This document shows, in pieces, positions 17,966 to 26,398 of a DNA stretch of 64,000 nt; the first letter of the stretch is position 1; the number at the start of each line of letters is the position of its first letter. The stretch is from positions 3,125,501 through 3,189,500 of the forward strand of contig NZ_CP159992.1 of the NCBI RefSeq assembly GCF_040702995.1. The letters run 5' to 3'. Source of the stretch: Paenibacillus sp. AN1007 (GTDB lineage Bacteria > Bacillota > Bacilli > Paenibacillales > Paenibacillaceae). Below the pieces are notes generated by a model. The model worked only from the letters and a program-made list of their open reading frames with translations, was not told the origin of the DNA and searched no databases. The position numbers and the translations under genes are program-made.

Positions 17966-18159
17966 GATGTCACTCCTTCTTTGTCCTTCTTCAAATACAT
18001 ATCAGGGATTACAAAACGTTTCATCCGCTTGTTAGAAACGGCTGTGAAATGATCCAGTCCCCGTTCCTCGTATTCCTCAAGTACACATTCAAAAATTCGG
18101 GCAATGATGCCGCAATCGGCCAGAGCATCGTGTCTGTGGATCTCCATTCCCTCTATTTG
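17962..18159 (-). pseudogene. Truncated DnaQ-type 3'-5' exonuclease, C-terminal piece
   Basis: The 61 residues from ATG 18147 contain HRHDALADCGIIARIFECVLEEY, which is the final Exo III-type motif (H-x-AL-DA/C) of DnaQ/RNase T-like exonucleases, followed by a short basic tail. The DEDD residues of the N-terminal motifs are missing. The fragment is in the same frame as the upstream histidine phosphatase and separated from it only by that gene's TAG and a few codons, so the 5' part was probably lost in a deletion that joined the two. AGGAGG lies inside the upstream stop region and could still drive translation. No nuclease activity is expected. Confidence 0.6.
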
Positions 18160-18756
18160 CTATACCTCCTGCTCCGCCTCATTCCACAGTCTTGTAATCT
18201 GCAGCATATGGTTACCTGTATCCAAATCCATTCTGTATATATCGGGCATGGTGGTGCTCTCCCAGAACTCAAAACCGTATGCCGGATCATAATGCTGCAG
18301 AATCAGTGTCATCACATCCCCATGTGTGCCAATCACGATTTTTTCACCTGAGTGCTTGTGTAAAATTTGTTGAAGGATGTGAATGGCTCTGGCCTGAGCC
18401 TGATAACCAGACTCCCCACCTGGAAAAGCGAAAGAGGGGTCACGATAGAGCTGGCGTTTGGCTACATGAAAATGTTCATGTTGGACATGGGGGCCTGACA
18501 GGGCACGTTCACGTAAATCTTCCTCGGTCATGACAGGCTTTCCGCTTAGATCAGCCAAAGCTTGAATCGTATGCACAGCTCTGACATACGGGCTGGAGTA
18601 GAACACATCCATATCCTCCGAATATAACTGCTGGGCGATTTTCTCCGCATCCAGATATCCCTGCTCCGTTAGTCCACGCTCGCGTTCCCGTCCTTCGATG
18701 AACCTGGATTCCGCATGTCTTACCAAATACAAACTTGTATGAGCTGCTGTGCTCAT
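18160..18756 (-). CDS. Histidine phosphatase (phosphoglycerate mutase-like) family protein
   Basis: 198 residues. The phosphate-binding start LYLVRHAESRF carries the catalytic His, GLTEQGYLDAEKIAQQL follows, SSPYVRAVHTIQALA provides the second Arg, and VIGTHGDVM the second His. It removes phosphate from a small molecule or protein; the substrate is not predictable. The start overlaps the methyltransferase stop by 4 bases (ATGA), which places it in one coupled operon with the methyltransferase and the APH-like kinase. A kinase and a phosphatase in one operon suggest opposing or sequential steps on one substrate, which is inference. Confidence 0.88.
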   Translation of the reverse strand: MSTAAHTSLYLVRHAESRFIEGRERERGLTEQGYLDAEKIAQQLYSEDMDVFYSSPYVRAVHTIQALADLSGKPVMTEEDLRERALSGPHVQHEHFHVAKRQLYRDPSFAFPGGESGYQAQARAIHILQQILHKHSGEKIVIGTHGDVMTLILQHYDPAYGFEFWESTTMPDIYRMDLDTGNHMLQITRLWNEAEQEV

Positions 18757-20988
18757 TCCTCCACCCTTCCCTTCTTCTCAATCACAATCAGACAGGTACT
18801 GTCAGGCAGGGACACAGGTTCACCGTTTTCATCCATGAAAAGGACACGTTCTGCCAGCGCTTCGGTATAACCTTCCTGCAGGAAATGGCGCAGCATGATG
18901 ATTTCCGCCTGCCGGCCCAGCGTTTCACGTATACACTGCTCATAGGCTTTCGGTGTAAATATGCCAAACTGCTCCTGAATCTCGTGCACATAGGCTTCTT
19001 CACCCCATGTATAGGTATAAAGAAACTCCATCGCGTCATTAATAGGCATCAGTACTTCCTGGTCCGAAAGACGTTCAAACGTAATCTCACGGCCTTTGAA
19101 ATCTGCGGCATAACGTTCCAGCCAGCGCATACCGTCCGGCTCAAGGAACCGAATTCGACGCTTCTGCGTCTCCGGTTCGCTCATAATGCCATCCCGTATA
19201 AGGATTCGTCCGCCGGGGGAAAGCACCTGGAAAGCGCTCTGAAGCGCCGCCGCCACCGTATCTGTATTGAATCTGCGTCCATCCCGCTCGATATAAGAGT
19301 ACAGCTCGTGCAGAATGGAGGAAAATATAACCGTATCCACGGAGCCCGGCTTTACCTCCTCTTTCAGCTCCAGACGCATCCCCTTTCATTACATGCCAGC
19401 GATGAGATTCCCGCTGTTTTTTGCGTTCCAGCGCTTCAATCACATTGGTCGAAATATCGATACCAATCGCTTCAACTTCCGGTTTCTCCTGCTCAATCAG
19501 ATCCAGCAGCACACCGCCCCCCGGACCAATGTCAAGCACACGTCTGCCGACAATATAGTCCAGAAGCACTTTTTTATAATCCCCTGAACTGTTCATATCC
19601 GAGAGATATGTCTCTTCGTTGTGGAATCGGTCATAAGCATCCCGGCGCAGACCAAACAGATCAAATAACAGAAGTACAGCCTGCTCATATAGCGGAGATT
19701 TCTCTGCTTCAATACAAAAGGCAATCAGTTTCTCGGCCGCAGGCGAGAATTCAAAGGTTATAAATAACGTATCCGGCAGATCGGGATATCGCTCGATACG
19801 ATGTTCAAGGTGGGGATAAGGCAGCCGTTCACCCGCAATAACCTGTTCCCAGCCATACTGTTCCAAATATTTTTCGATCATACGCTTCTTATAAATATTC
19901 AGTTTTTTGACACCCTTGTAGTCGTAATACATCGTGTTCATCAAAGGCTCGAAGCTGATATGACGTATATTCGTAAAGGAAGACATCCCAGCAGGATATT
20001 TATTTTCCACGCTCACTGCATTCCATCCTTCGCTGTGTAGGGCAAGCAAAAATACTTTCACCATCTCTTCCAGCGAAAAATCCTTCATGGCTGACTCAAC
20101 ATACCACAACGTGCGTGAAGCAAGAGGAGCCAGCTGCTGCTGCAACGGGAACTGCTGTTCAAGCTTGGCATATGTTTCATCCAGAGCCTCACCCTGCCGG
20201 ATCGAACTGCTTCTCAGACGAGCTAATCGTTCTTTCACGCTCCAATCCGTATGTTCTACCCCTTCCACGATCCAATCTACAATCTGCTCCACTTCAAGCT
20301 GAATTTGTTTCCAAAGCCCGGGATCAACGGCTGAGATGATGCATTCATTCAAAGCCATCAGCAGGTTGCGAAGTTCGCTCCTGGTAATCCAGCCTTCGGT
20401 CATTAAAGACTGAAGCGGTGCATTCTCCGCAAACGGAATTTCCCCGCGAATATATTGTCCGATCAGTCCGTGTGTTGAAATTAAAATACGAGTGATCTCA
20501 TGGCTTGGCGATACAATTTCAGCGGATGCGGTATCCTGTCCCTGAGAAGACACCTGCATCTCAGATGCTGCCTGCACCTGTGATTCCGGCACTCGCGCGA
20601 GTTCGTCTCCGCGTGTTTCGGCTGTATACAGGTCATACAGCTGCGCCGAGCCGATATTATGTACGAATAAATTAATGCCCTGATGCTGCCACGCTCTGCG
20701 CTGTTCTGGAGAACCCCCTTTTGCCGTTTCCGACCAGGCCAGTACAACTTCCAGCAGCTCACGCATCCAGAATGAAAGCTGAAGTCCATCCAGAACTTGA
20801 AGCGTACGCTCGGTGTAGTCCAATACCGCATTGGTATTCTGAAGCTCGGCGATCGAGTGAATGCGTTCCAGATTAATACGCGGCTTCTCAGCCGCCGCCA
20901 GGAGCTGAAGCCACTTCGGCTTGTTTTGTAACGACTGTTGTGAATCTCCTGATTGATAGCTTTGGATCGCTTTCAGCGCCTGCAGCAT
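18753..20988 (-). pseudogene. Large SAM-dependent methyltransferase with a frameshift
   Basis: Two frames together encode one protein of about 740 residues. The first (from ATG 20988) has about 480 residues of unrecognised helical sequence, then methyltransferase motif I, RRVLDIGPGGGVLLDLIEQ, and AIGIDISTNVIEAL, and stays in register to RWHVMKGDA. After a run of four G (19380-19383, coding strand) the homology jumps to the second frame, which continues with SVDTVIFSSILHELYSY, VLSPGGRILIRDG and ends at 18753. Removing one base in this run, or adding two, restores the product. It may be a sequencing error, a real null mutation or slippage. The stop overlaps the histidine phosphatase start, and the start lies 21 bases after the APH-like kinase. 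Confidence 0.82.
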
Positions 20989-21009
20989 GGACCCTTCCCC
21001 CTCTTTATC

Positions 21010-21843
21010 TCATGATGTTATGGATATCGTTTCATTCAGCTGGCGGAGTCGGTCCCGCACATATTGAAGCAGCTCCTCCGCTTCCGCATCCGGCAGGCTT
21101 TCATCCAGCCGTGCTGCGGCTGCAGGCAGTACCCAAGACTCGATCTGTTCACGGGTGATGCCGGAAAGAGCGGTGTAATGCTCTATATAATGCTCCACCA
21201 TCAGACTTCGAGCCCGTTCAAACCCTTCAAGGATCGCAGGTTCCGCATCGTCCGGGAGCTTGCCGCTCTTTAATATTACCCAGGTCCGGGCCACATCACC
21301 CGCAGGATCACCCGCCATTCCCGTCATCCAGTCGATAATACAATACTGCTCGCCATCCCTGCTCAACATCACATTATCAGGATGAAAGTCCCCGTGACAA
21401 ACTGCTCGCTGCTCGGGCAAAACGGACAAGCAGTGCAGCAGGCGTTCCTGCTCCATATCAGAAAAGCTGCTTACACGTAGAATCGCATGCTCCAGAATCT
21501 TTTTCTGAGAAGGAAGTGTACTTCCTTCATCCTTTACAGAGTGCATCCTGTAATGATACGCCGCCATTCTGTGCGATAATAATTCCAGCTGTTCCGGCCG
21601 CTGCATCATCAGCGACAGCAGCGTTGTTCCTTCAAATCGTTCGAACACGATCCCTGATCGCTGCGCATCAACTATCCGTTTTACAGCACGAGGAACAGGC
21701 AGTCCCTTCGCATGTACCAGCTCACTGATGCAAAACTCATTCTGTACGGCCTCTTCCGAAAACCCTGCCCGGTATAATTTTAGAATCTGATCGTCTGCAT
21801 AATGGTAGATTTCTGCCGTTCTTCCCTGTCCTATCCGTTCCAT
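21010..21843 (-). CDS. Aminoglycoside phosphotransferase-family kinase
   Basis: 277 residues with the APH/choline-kinase fold: GQGRTAEIYHY as the nucleotide loop, ILKLYRA with the ATP-binding Lys, the Brenner motif HGDFHPDNVML at about 150-160 (catalytic Asp152, Asn157), and IIDWMTGMAGDPAGDVART with the metal-binding Asp171. It phosphorylates a hydroxyl on a small molecule. Nothing marks it as an antibiotic-resistance enzyme. It is the first gene of a five-part minus-strand operon with the methyltransferase, the histidine phosphatase, the exonuclease tail and a hypothetical protein. Confidence 0.88.
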   Translation of the reverse strand: MERIGQGRTAEIYHYADDQILKLYRAGFSEEAVQNEFCISELVHAKGLPVPRAVKRIVDAQRSGIVFERFEGTTLLSLMMQRPEQLELLSHRMAAYHYRMHSVKDEGSTLPSQKKILEHAILRVSSFSDMEQERLLHCLSVLPEQRAVCHGDFHPDNVMLSRDGEQYCIIDWMTGMAGDPAGDVARTWVILKSGKLPDDAEPAILEGFERARSLMVEHYIEHYTALSGITREQIESWVLPAAAARLDESLPDAEAEELLQYVRDRLRQLNETISITS

Positions 21844-22027
21844 CGGTTTATCCCCCTGAGTAAAATCCCGTAATTAAGAACCCACGATTAAAATCCTGGC
21901 ATCTTGTCATCTTGTATTTTTCTCACCATGTGCAGCTCACAGCACGCGTACACTGCTTTATAATATCTGCTTTATGACTAGAAAGGGCAGCTGTATGCAG
22001 CGATCATTCCGCTGACTTCAGATTTTT

Positions 22028-22624
22028 TCATGATATGAACTCGGTGCCCCTTACTTTGGAAAAAATCATCATATCCACCCCTGCCCCTGTGCGATCCTGC
22101 TTTATCCTGCGCAGTACCCCTTCTAGAGTGTATCCCGACCGTTCAGCCACCTTCACACTGCGTACGTTTCGGGCATCACAGCGAATTTCAAGCCGATTGG
22201 CCTGCAGGTGCTTGATGGCGAATTGTTCAATGCCGCGCACAGCTTCCGTGACCAAACCTTCGCCCGAACGGGAGGTCCTTATCCAGTAGCCGATTTCGAA
22301 GCAGCGCGCCTGCCAGTCAATCCGGTGCAGACCGCTGCTGCCGACAAACTCATCGGAAGCTCTATCACGCAGATGAAGCATCAGGTCACTGCGCTCCAGA
22401 AACTGCACTCTGGCTTTTCGAACATTGAATTCAGACTCTTCAATGGAAGGTATGTTCTCGGCAAAAGGAAGCCACGGCCGCAGCTGCTCGGCACTTTCCC
22501 GTATCGCTTCATTAACCTGTATGCCATCTCCGGGGCGTGGCGCACGGATCGTAAGACGTTCCGTGTGGAAACTTTCGGGGAAATCCAGCATAATCGGTCG
22601 AAATCCCGACGATAAGTCTGTCAT
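22028..22624 (-). CDS. GNAT acetyltransferase, RimJ/RimL type
   Basis: 198 residues. FHTERLTIRAPRPGDGIQVNEAI opens the fold, FEIGYWIRTSRSGEGLVTEAV is the acetyl-CoA-binding region, and NRLEIRCDARNVRSVKVAERSGYTLEGVLRR is typical of RimJ/RimL-like ribosomal-protein or small-molecule N-acetyltransferases. It lies 6 bases after the RidA gene, so the two are one operon. The substrate is unknown; detoxification is plausible beside RidA. Confidence 0.9.
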   Translation of the reverse strand: MTDLSSGFRPIMLDFPESFHTERLTIRAPRPGDGIQVNEAIRESAEQLRPWLPFAENIPSIEESEFNVRKARVQFLERSDLMLHLRDRASDEFVGSSGLHRIDWQARCFEIGYWIRTSRSGEGLVTEAVRGIEQFAIKHLQANRLEIRCDARNVRSVKVAERSGYTLEGVLRRIKQDRTGAGVDMMIFSKVRGTEFIS

Positions 22625-22630
22625 GTAAAC

Positions 22631-23083
22631 CTACTCCTCCACTTGAAAAATAGAATCGATAATCAGCGGCAGTTGATCTCTGACGGAAACGGCCCCAAAG
22701 ACAGACCGGGCGTGCACTCCCTTTTCTCCAAAAACCTCTATCATTAGATCCGAAAATCCATTCAGCACCTTATGATGATTCTGATATGAAGCCGACGCGT
22801 TAATGAACCCCTGTACTTTCACTACTCGCTTGACCCGATCCAGTGAACCCAGCACATCCCGCACAGCAGCAAGCACCTCAATCCCCGTATTGCGGGCGAA
22901 GTCATACCCCTGTTCCGTCGTAAATTCCACGCCAAGTTTGCCGCGTTCATCCGTTTTTGGTCCTTTCCCTGACACATACATGATTCCGTTCACAATTACT
23001 GCATTCGCATATTTCCCAGCAGGAGCACTGGGCTGCGGAAGTTGGATTCCTAATTGCTGCAGCCTTGTTTCGATTGTATTCAT
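22631..23083 (-). CDS. RidA/YjgF family protein
   Basis: 150 residues from the ATG at 23083, which has GAGAGGGAG upstream; the frame extends to a TTG at 23110 but that start would cover the ribosome site. YVSGKGP, the trimer-core VRDVLGSLDRVKRVVKVQGFIN, and the terminal ARSVFGAVSVRDQLPLIIDSIF with the conserved Arg mark a RidA-type enamine/imine deaminase. It removes reactive 2-aminoacrylate-like intermediates. It is the first gene of a RidA-GNAT pair. The promoter has a good TATAAT, no clear -35, and three phased direct repeats, which suggests activator control by the neighbouring AraC protein. Confidence 0.9.
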   Translation of the reverse strand: MNTIETRLQQLGIQLPQPSAPAGKYANAVIVNGIMYVSGKGPKTDERGKLGVEFTTEQGYDFARNTGIEVLAAVRDVLGSLDRVKRVVKVQGFINASASYQNHHKVLNGFSDLMIEVFGEKGVHARSVFGAVSVRDQLPLIIDSIFQVEE

Positions 23084-23147
23084 AATCAGGACTCCCTCTC
23101 CATTTTCCAATAAAATGAAATGCTTCTCACTGTTATTATATAAAACT

Positions 23148-23196
23148 CTTCATTAAACAGGGAAGTTCTTCATTCTGTACAGGAAAGTTCTTCATT
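23148..23196 (-). promoter_or_regulatory. Three phased direct repeats, probable AraC-type activator sites
   Basis: The core CTTCATT occurs at 23148, 23168 and 23190, within a longer GTTCTTCATT at the last two. Spacing of 20 and 22 bases is about two helical turns, as AraC-family activators use. They lie immediately upstream of the TATAAT (around 23134-23140, minus strand) of the RidA-GNAT operon and just beyond the stop of an AraC regulator. Confidence 0.6.
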
Positions 23197-23229
23197 GAGT
23201 GAAGCTGGGTCCTGCAGCTCTTTCTTATA

Positions 23230-24111
23230 TCATATTTTGTGAACTCCGTCCCGCTCATTGTACTCCTGTCTATATGTTCTTGGCGACATCTGCACCGTGC
23301 GTTTGAACATTTTGCCGAAATGCGAAAAATTGCCGAATCCCGCCAGCAGAGCAATATCCGTTATTGATGCCTCGCTTTCACGCAGCAGACGCTGCGCCTC
23401 CTTCACTCTTAGCAAATTCAGATAATCACTGAAGGTGAAACCTGTTGTCTGTTTGAAGAGCCGGCTTAAATAGTGTGGACTGATGCGAAATCTGCCTGCT
23501 GTTTCCGGCAGCGTCAGCGGATTTCGGTAGTTTTCATTCAGGTACCGGACAACAACTTGAATTTTGGGGTGCAGAACAGGGTCCGGATCATCCGTGTGGA
23601 TCCGTCCCATGTGACGATGACGATACGTATGCAGCAGCAGCTCCAACGCCCGATGACGCAGCAGCATTCCGCTTCCCTCATCCGGCTGACGCATTTCTTT
23701 CACCATTTCGGCGACGATTGCCTCCGTCACCTTGGCGGCTTGGATTGGTAATCTCACAATCGGATTATCCCAGCAAAACGGCTCTATCAAACCTGCTGCT
23801 AAATCACTTGTAACCGCCATAGCTGCAAACAGCTCCGGCTGCAGATACAGCACAATTCGTTCATGGTCAGGCATACCGCTCTCCAGTGTTTTATGCACCG
23901 TATTGCGGTCTACGAATACCAAATCACCTGCTTTTACCCGATACGATCGATCCTTGATAAAATAAATACGTTCCCCAGAGAGCAGATAATACAGCTCATA
24001 ATGATCATGAAAATGGTCAGCCGCCATAGAGTAGTACCCTATTCGTCGATCATATTCAATATGTAATAATTCCGCTGCATCATGGTACTCCGCACGAAGT
24101 GCTTCCGTCAT
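23230..24111 (-). CDS. AraC-family transcriptional regulator with cupin sensor
   Basis: 293 residues. The N-terminal cupin (HFHDHYELYYLLSGERIYFIKDRSYRVKAGDLVFVDRNTVH, about 34-75) probably binds a small effector. Two C-terminal helix-turn-helix motifs follow (LPETAGRFRISPHYLSRLFKQTTG and ITDIALLAGFGNFSHFGKMFKR, about 200-285). It is divergent from the Gfo/Idh/MocA dehydrogenase and upstream of RidA-GNAT, with candidate binding repeats in the RidA promoter. It may control both. Confidence 0.92.
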   Translation of the reverse strand: MTEALRAEYHDAAELLHIEYDRRIGYYSMAADHFHDHYELYYLLSGERIYFIKDRSYRVKAGDLVFVDRNTVHKTLESGMPDHERIVLYLQPELFAAMAVTSDLAAGLIEPFCWDNPIVRLPIQAAKVTEAIVAEMVKEMRQPDEGSGMLLRHRALELLLHTYRHRHMGRIHTDDPDPVLHPKIQVVVRYLNENYRNPLTLPETAGRFRISPHYLSRLFKQTTGFTFSDYLNLLRVKEAQRLLRESEASITDIALLAGFGNFSHFGKMFKRTVQMSPRTYRQEYNERDGVHKI

Positions 24112-24154
24112 ATCCCTCTCTCCTTTTCACAATTATAGCAAAATATGCGGTATT

Positions 24155-24168
24155 TGAAAGCGATTACG
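24155..24168. promoter_or_regulatory. cre-like CcpA site between AraC and the dehydrogenase
   Basis: TGAAAGCGATTACG matches the cre consensus TGWAANCGNTNWCA at 13 of 14 positions. It sits in the 124-base divergent promoter region and predicts carbon-catabolite control of the dehydrogenase, the regulator or both. Confidence 0.6.
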
Positions 24169-24235
24169 CATAAAACGCGGCGAAAGAAGTGCTTCCTTGT
24201 TATAGGCTGGATCTATATTCAAGGAGGCGATATAC

Positions 24236-25525
24236 GTGGGTAACAAGAAACGTTATGTATTGGTCGGAACGGGCGGTCGTGCCGAATTTTTCTATGGTGC
24301 TTTGACCCGGGATTTCAGTGAAACTTCCGAGCTTGTCGGCTTTTGTGATATCAATCAGGTGCGTATGGATTATGCCAATAAGCTGCTGCAGGAAAAATAT
24401 AACTATGCTGAGGTGCCTACCTACCTGGCAGACCAGTTTGACCAGATGATTGAGAACGAGAAGCCGGACTATGTTATTGTTACCAGCGTGGACCGGACTC
24501 ACCATAAGTATATTATTCGTGCCATGGAACTGGGCTGTGATGTCGTTACTGAGAAACCGATGACCACAAATGAGGAGAAATGTCAGGACATTCTGGACGC
24601 CGTGAAGCGCACCGGACGGAACGTACGGGTAACATTTAATTATCGCTATGCACCGCATCACACCAAAATACGCGAGCTTATTCTGAATGATACTATTGGC
24701 AAAGTCACTTCCGTGCACTTCGAATGGCTGCTGAACACACGTCACGGCGCGGATTATTTCCGCCGCTGGCATCGGGACAAGCGCAACAGCGGCGGTTTGC
24801 TGGTACACAAATCCACGCATCACTTCGATCTGGTGAACTTCTGGATTGGATCACAACCAGACACCGTATTCGCTTTTGGGGATCTGATGTTTTACGGTAG
24901 GGAAAATGCCGAGGATCGCGGCGTTACTCAATTTTACAACCGTGCTACAGGCAATCCGCTCGCACAGGAAGATCCGTTTGCCCTGCACCTGGATTCCGAT
25001 CCGCATCTAAAATCGATGTATCTGGATGCCGAGACCGAAGACGGATACCAGCGTGATCAGAGTGTGTTCGGGGACGGCATCAATATCGAAGATACGATGG
25101 GTGTACTTGTGAAGTACCGGAACAAAGCCATCCTGACCTATTCCCTGGTCGCTTATCAGCCTTGGGAGGGGTATCGCATCGCGATCAACGGTACCAAAGG
25201 CCGCATCGAGATGAATATTATCGAGCAGTCTTACGTGAACTCACTGGGTGACAAGAGCAAGGAAGGCGCCCTTATTGGCAAAACGCTGCGTGTACTTCCC
25301 ATGTTTGGCGCACCTTATGAAGTGGAAGTGGAAGAAAAGGAAGGTGGTCACGGCGGAGGCGACCCGGTGCTGCTGAACGATCTGTTCGGCGAACCAGCTG
25401 AGGACCCCTTCCATCGTGCAGCGGATCATGTGGACGGAGCCCGTTCTATTCTGACAGGTATTGCAGCCAATCGTGCCATTGCAACCGGTCTTCCGGTTAA
25501 GGTAGATACGCTGGTCCAGTTCTAA
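24236..25525 (+). CDS. Gfo/Idh/MocA-family sugar or inositol dehydrogenase
   Basis: 429 residues from a GTG at 24236 with CAAGGAGGCGATATAC upstream. The N-terminal Rossmann fold has YVLVGTGGRAEFF, DYVIVTSVDRTHHKYI and CDVVTEKPMTTN with the conserved Glu-Lys-Pro. The C-terminal domain carries LLVHKSTHHFDLVNFWIG with the catalytic-region His. NAD(P)-dependent oxidation of a sugar, sugar acid or inositol is expected; the substrate is unknown. It is monocistronic and divergent from a cupin-AraC regulator, a typical substrate-induced arrangement, with a cre-like site between them. Confidence 0.9.
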   Translation: MGNKKRYVLVGTGGRAEFFYGALTRDFSETSELVGFCDINQVRMDYANKLLQEKYNYAEVPTYLADQFDQMIENEKPDYVIVTSVDRTHHKYIIRAMELGCDVVTEKPMTTNEEKCQDILDAVKRTGRNVRVTFNYRYAPHHTKIRELILNDTIGKVTSVHFEWLLNTRHGADYFRRWHRDKRNSGGLLVHKSTHHFDLVNFWIGSQPDTVFAFGDLMFYGRENAEDRGVTQFYNRATGNPLAQEDPFALHLDSDPHLKSMYLDAETEDGYQRDQSVFGDGINIEDTMGVLVKYRNKAILTYSLVAYQPWEGYRIAINGTKGRIEMNIIEQSYVNSLGDKSKEGALIGKTLRVLPMFGAPYEVEVEEKEGGHGGGDPVLLNDLFGEPAEDPFHRAADHVDGARSILTGIAANRAIATGLPVKVDTLVQF

Positions 25526-25602
25526 ATTTTGCTTTTCACCTTCTCAATTCGGTAGATGGATTCTGTTCTGAATTCGCTGCACGCCGCAAAGCACGACATA
25601 AA

Positions 25603-25647
25603 AAAGGCATAAGCTCTGAGACCTGAAATCTCTGATCTTATGCCTTT
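25603..25647. terminator. Hairpin terminator after the dehydrogenase
   Basis: An 11-bp perfect stem AAAGGCATAAG / CTTATGCCTTT with a 23-base internal part. A runs precede it (a T run on the minus strand) and TTTCCTGGTTTT follows on the plus strand, so it may act in both directions. Confidence 0.75.
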
Positions 25648-25653
25648 CCTGGT

Positions 25654-25695
25654 TTTCTGTCGATTGTACGTTTCTTTCTGTCGATTGTACGTTTC
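25654..25695 (+). repeat. Perfect tandem duplication of a 21-bp unit
   Basis: Two identical 21-base units, each beginning TTTCTGTCGATT and ending GTACGTTTC, abut directly. A partial third ending (ATATCGTTTC) follows. It lies between the hairpin at 25603 and the small gene at 25794. Confidence 0.85.
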
Positions 25696-25793
25696 ATATC
25701 GTTTCAAACTCGCGTAACATGGGCGGCCAAGTATTCACCTTCCGCCCTGCCCCGTTCATATACTAGGTATAAATGACGAACGGAGGATGACTT

Positions 25794-26219
25794 ATGAGCT
25801 GGCAGCATCTTCGCACAGGTAAAACACTCCAGCAGCGCTTGGCCCAATTCCAGGGACATCTCGCTGAGCTTAACACCCCGCGTACCGGTTTGGAGCCAGG
25901 ACGCATCCGAAAGGTGTTCCCCCGTAATTTTGTTAAAATCAATCATCAATTATTCATTCCACTCAGCCTGAATTCCATTAGAGTATTCAACGTTCCACGA
26001 ACACAGCGGGGCATCCGGGTCGGCATTCGCACAACATTCCCTTCCCGAAATGCATTCAAGAGTATCAGACTGGTTGGTGTTGGAATTGATTATATTGAAC
26101 TGCAGGGCAAAGGTAGAGTTCCCTCGCGAATTCTGTTTCCACTCTCCAGTGTGGAGTCGATCTACCGGCCTCGCAAGAAAAGTTACAAGCTGAAACGTCG
26201 CTGTGCCCGCCGCTATTAG
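25794..26219 (+). CDS. Small basic protein, DUF2642/spore-coat-like C-terminus
   Basis: 141 residues, strongly basic at the end (SYKLKRRCARRY). The ATG has GGAGG eight bases upstream, which favours this frame over the antisense frames across the same DNA. The C-terminal half (GIRVGIRTTFPSR, LVGVGIDYIELQGKGR, ILFPLSSVESIYRP) resembles the small beta-strand modules of DUF2642-type proteins found in Bacillales spore proteins. A 10-bp inverted repeat follows the stop. The assignment to that family is tentative. Confidence 0.6.
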   Translation: MSWQHLRTGKTLQQRLAQFQGHLAELNTPRTGLEPGRIRKVFPRNFVKINHQLFIPLSLNSIRVFNVPRTQRGIRVGIRTTFPSRNAFKSIRLVGVGIDYIELQGKGRVPSRILFPLSSVESIYRPRKKSYKLKRRCARRY

Positions 26220-26236
26220 TTGAAGCCAAAGTGAAA

Positions 26237-26270
26237 GCGGTGAGAAACGATGGTCTCTGCTTCTCACCGC
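26237..26270 (+). terminator. Inverted repeat downstream of the small basic protein gene
   Basis: A 10-bp perfect stem GCGGTGAGAA / TTCTCACCGC with a 14-base loop, 17 bases after the stop. No T run follows, so termination may be weak. Confidence 0.5.
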
Positions 26271-26398
26271 GAGCCTGCCCCTGCTCCCCGTACAATCTGC
26301 CGATGAAGAGGCCTAAGCGCCTGCTTCATGATGCTTTACTTTAAGTTCGGCAGAATACAGTGCAGATATCCCAGCAGCGATCACAAGAACTGTCCGAG

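Noticed and set aside
18735..19763. Plus-strand open frame of 342 codons opposite the methyltransferase
   Set aside because: It has no ribosome site or recognisable domain, and it covers strand-opposite sequence with clear methyltransferase motifs.
21010..21843. APH-like kinase as an aminoglycoside resistance gene
   Set aside because: It has the general fold only and lies in a metabolic-looking operon without mobile elements; no resistance-specific feature was seen.
25704..25949. Minus-strand open frame of 81 codons overlapping the small basic protein gene
   Set aside because: It has no ribosome site, whereas the plus-strand frame has GGAGG at good spacing and a recognisable C-terminal pattern.
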